35,221 bases of DNA from NCBI RefSeq assembly GCF_002158995.1, contig NZ_LOHF01000004.1, forward strand, positions 212,570-247,790. Reading direction: 5' to 3'. Each line of letters begins with the position of its first letter. Positions within the stretch are counted from its first letter, which is position 1. Both the position numbers and the translations under genes were made by a program. This document shows, piece by piece, positions 33,392 through 35,221 of the stretch. The notes beneath the pieces were generated by a model that worked only from the letters and a program-made list of their open reading frames with translations, searched no databases and was not told the origin of the DNA. Source of the DNA: Pseudomonas caspiana (GTDB lineage Bacteria; Pseudomonadota; Gammaproteobacteria; Pseudomonadales; Pseudomonadaceae).

Positions 33392-34079
33392 TTTTGAATC
33401 ATCGAAGTACGATTTGTTGATTTTCGACTGGGACGGCACGCTGGCTGACTCAATCGGCCGTATCGTCGCTGCCATGCGCGCTGCAGCTGTCGAGAGCGGC
33501 AGACCGGAACGTGACGAGCATGCCATCAAAGGCATCATCGGCCTGGGTTTGCCCGAGGCGATTCGCACGCTTTATCCGGATATCACCGCCAATGACCTGA
33601 TCGACTTCCGCCAGCATTACGCCGACAGCTATATGGCAATGGATAACGACGTCGCGTCGCCTTTATTCGATACGGTGCGCGAATCCATTGAAGGTTGGCG
33701 CGCCGAGGGTTACAAGTTGGCGGTGGCAACCGGCAAGGCGCGTCGCGGTCTTGATCGTGTGCTCAAGGCTCATGACTGGCTCGACTATTTCGACATCACC
33801 CGAGCGGCGGATGAAACCGCCAGCAAGCCTGATCCTCTGATGCTGAATGAAATTCTTCAGCATTGCGGCGTTGAGCCGGGGAGGGCGTTGATGGTGGGCG
33901 ATTCCTCTTTCGATCTGCTGATGGCGCGTAACGCGGGTATGGACTCCGTGGCGGTGGGCTATGGCGCCCAATCGCTGGAGTCATTGCGTACTTATGAGCC
34001 GCAGTTGGCTATCGAGCATTTTTCCGAGCTGTGTACCTGGTTGGGTAAGCGCAGCGATCAGTCTTCATTGTTGGGGTAG
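33381..34079 (+). CDS. HAD-IA family hydrolase (phosphoglycolate-phosphatase-like)
   Basis: The 232-residue cytosolic protein has all HAD motifs: DWDGTLADS (motif I, about 15-23), [10 protein letters not shown] (motif II, Thr near 116), ASKPDPLML (motif III Lys, about 147-155), and [17 protein letters not shown] (motif IV, about 169-185). A helical C1 cap lies between motifs I and II. It resembles Gph and Pseudomonas HAD-IA proteins next to rluC, whose substrate is not known. The GTG start lies inside the end of rluC (11-bp overlap), implying translational coupling. It is followed 7 bp later by sppA. Confidence 0.92.
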   Translation: MRPDFESSKYDLLIFDWDGTLADSIGRIVAAMRAAAVESGRPERDEHAIKGIIGLGLPEAIRTLYPDITANDLIDFRQHYADSYMAMDNDVASPLFDTVRESIEGWRAEGYKLAVATGKARRGLDRVLKAHDWLDYFDITRAADETASKPDPLMLNEILQHCGVEPGRALMVGDSSFDLLMARNAGMDSVAVGYGAQSLESLRTYEPQLAIEHFSELCTWLGKRSDQSSLLG

Positions 34080-34086
34080 TCAGTAA

Positions 34087-35091
34087 ATGTCGGACGAATG
34101 GAAAGCACCGGTTTCCCAGGACAAGGATGAGGTCGCAGACAGCAAGGCTGATGCGAAGAGCTGGAAGCTACTGGAAAAAACCCTGTTGGCAGGGATTCAG
34201 GAGCAGCGTCGGTCGCGCCGCTGGGGCATTTTCTTCAAGTGCCTGACCTTCCTTTATCTGATCACGGCACTGTTTCTGTTTACGCCGCTGGGTGATTTCG
34301 AGAAAAGCGCCTCGCGCAGCGCAAACCACACTGCGTTGATCCAGATCGAAGGCATGATCGCCGACAAGGAGCCAGCCAGCGCCGATAACATCGTTGGCAG
34401 CCTGCGTGCAGCCTTCGAGGACCCGAAGACCAAAGGCGTGATCCTGCGCATTAACAGCCCGGGTGGTAGTCCTGTGCAATCGGGCTATGTGGCTGATGAG
34501 ATCCGCCGCCTTCGCGCCGAGAAGCCGGAGATCAAGGTCTATGCCGTGATCACCGACCTGGGCGCCTCGGGTGCCTACTACATCGCCAGCGCGGCTGACC
34601 AGATCTACGCCGACAAGGCCAGTCTGGTGGGTTCAATCGGCGTCACTGCGGCAGGCTTCGGCTTTGTAGGTGCCATGGAAAAGCTGGGGGTTGATCGCCG
34701 GACCTACACGTCAGGCGAACACAAATCGTTCCTGGATCCGTTCCAGCCGCAGAAAGCAGACGAAACCGCATTCTGGCAAAGCGTGCTGGACACCACTCAC
34801 CGCCAGTTCATCGCCAGCGTGAAGCAGGGTCGAGGCGATCGCCTCAAGGATAAAGATCACCCTGAACTGTTCTCCGGGCTGGTCTGGACCGGCGAGCAAG
34901 CCCTGCCGCTGGGCCTGATCGACGGACTGGGCAGCTCCAGCTACGTCGCGCGTGAAGTCATCGGCGAGAAAGAAATGGTCGATTACACCGTACAGGAGTC
35001 CCCGTTCGATCGTTTCTCGAAAAAACTGGGCGCCAGCGTTGCCGACCAAATCGCAATGTGGGCAGGCTTCAAAGGGCCGACGCTTCGCTGA
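34087..35091 (+). CDS. sppA: Signal peptide peptidase SppA (S49 family)
   Basis: SppA degrades cleaved signal peptides and other membrane-released peptides. The 334-residue protein is of the single-domain short type: a charged cytosolic N-terminus (about 1-45), one TM helix (about 50-70), and one S49 domain. VILRINSPGGSPVQSGYVADEI (about 117-138) is the substrate-groove segment. The likely Ser-Lys dyad is S161 (LGASGAYYIAS) and K213 (SGEHKSFLDPF), 52 residues apart as in Bacillus SppA. The protein is about half the length of E. coli SppA, as in pseudomonads. It is the last gene of the rluC-HAD-sppA operon and is followed by a terminator. Confidence 0.95.
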   Translation: MSDEWKAPVSQDKDEVADSKADAKSWKLLEKTLLAGIQEQRRSRRWGIFFKCLTFLYLITALFLFTPLGDFEKSASRSANHTALIQIEGMIADKEPASADNIVGSLRAAFEDPKTKGVILRINSPGGSPVQSGYVADEIRRLRAEKPEIKVYAVITDLGASGAYYIASAADQIYADKASLVGSIGVTAAGFGFVGAMEKLGVDRRTYTSGEHKSFLDPFQPQKADETAFWQSVLDTTHRQFIASVKQGRGDRLKDKDHPELFSGLVWTGEQALPLGLIDGLGSSSYVAREVIGEKEMVDYTVQESPFDRFSKKLGASVADQIAMWAGFKGPTLR

Positions 35092-35107
35092 TTACGATTC
35101 GTAGCCA

Positions 35108-35140
35108 ACAAAAAACCCGGCCATTGGTCGGGTTTTTTGT
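35108..35140. terminator. Bidirectional terminator after sppA
   Basis: A stem built on ACCCGG-type bases (35116-35122 pairing with 35126-35132) is flanked by A6 and T6 runs on both sides, with a 3-nt loop and one G-T pair. It can act in both directions, which suits a convergent gene coming from the right edge. Confidence 0.85.
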
Positions 35141-35183
35141 TTCTCGCTGACCTATTGCCGCTGTGTACCAATAGCTGGGTAGC

Positions 35184-35221
35184 TCAAACAAACAGGTCGG
35201 CTATCAGGCCGCCCCGCTTTT
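35184..35221 (-). CDS. Possible 3' end of an opposite-strand gene (partial)
   Basis: On the minus strand a frame entering from the right edge reads KRGGLIADLFV then stop at 35184-35186. Only 11 codons are visible, so identity cannot be given. The stop lies 44 bp from a bidirectional terminator, as expected for a convergent gene. In P. aeruginosa a Maf-type gene follows sppA, which would be the first guess. Confidence 0.25.
   Translation of the reverse strand, partial: KRGGLIADLFV

Overview
The window is a stretch of chromosome from a Pseudomonas, most likely of the P. syringae / P. fluorescens lineage. The evidence is gene content and order, highly recognisable Pseudomonas proteins (Trm112, RNase E, YciB, RluB), GC-rich codon use throughout, and two families of Pseudomonas-type REP palindromes between genes. 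No plasmid, phage, insertion-sequence or CRISPR signature is visible. Almost all of it is core genome. As I remember P. aeruginosa PAO1, the two halves correspond to the recQ/cpx/trkH neighbourhood (PA32xx-PA33xx) and to the comEC-to-sppA neighbourhood (PA2972-PA2984).

Layout. Positions 1-558 have no gene and hold two abutting inverted-repeat elements. 559-1558 (minus): a YbaN-type membrane protein and a UPF0149/YecA-like protein. 1745-6800 (plus): recQ, a MarR-type regulator with a palindrome over its promoter, and a FimV/HubP-family protein. 6948-9431: a CxxC SelW-like protein, an EamA transporter, a calcineurin-like phosphoesterase of the LpxH/PlcP group with a Pho-box-like array upstream, and a DUF962/Mpo1-like membrane protein. 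9512-10966 (minus): the potassium transporter TrkH. 11129-11689: a small nitroreductase. 11800-15005 (minus): a Cpx-like envelope stress locus (coiled-coil membrane protein, response regulator, Spy/CpxP-like periplasmic protein, sensor kinase). 15195-16098 (minus): yciI and yciB. 16165-20996 (plus): rnm/yciV, yciO, scpA, scpB, a DUF1289 protein and rluB. 21144-27519 (plus): comEC, an ExbB/ExbD pair, lpxK, trm112, kdsB and murB. 27646-28239: a MobA-like nucleotidyltransferase. 28451-31720 (minus): rne. 32435-35091 (plus): rluC, a HAD phosphatase and sppA.

Themes. Several genes serve the cell envelope: lpxK and kdsB (lipid A and Kdo), murB (peptidoglycan), ExbB/ExbD, SppA, the FimV-like protein and the Cpx-like system. 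A second group handles RNA: RNase E, RluB, RluC, Trm112 and RNase AM. ScpA and ScpB serve chromosome condensation. The rne/rluC divergent pair faces away from a 714-bp gap holding a strong candidate rne promoter, which implies a leader of about 650 nt. It also holds an overlapping rluC promoter that may start transcription at the rluC start codon.

I found no clearly new multi-gene system. The best leads are regulatory: the Pho-box-like array before the phosphoesterase, a GTAAA-N6-GTAAA site before the CpxP-like gene, a terminator-like hairpin between the CpxP-like and CpxA-like genes, 15-bp tandem repeats before the Cpx operon, the rne/rluC promoter overlap, and a decayed tRNA-like fragment before comEC. 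All function calls come from reading the sequence and from memory of protein families; no database search was run.
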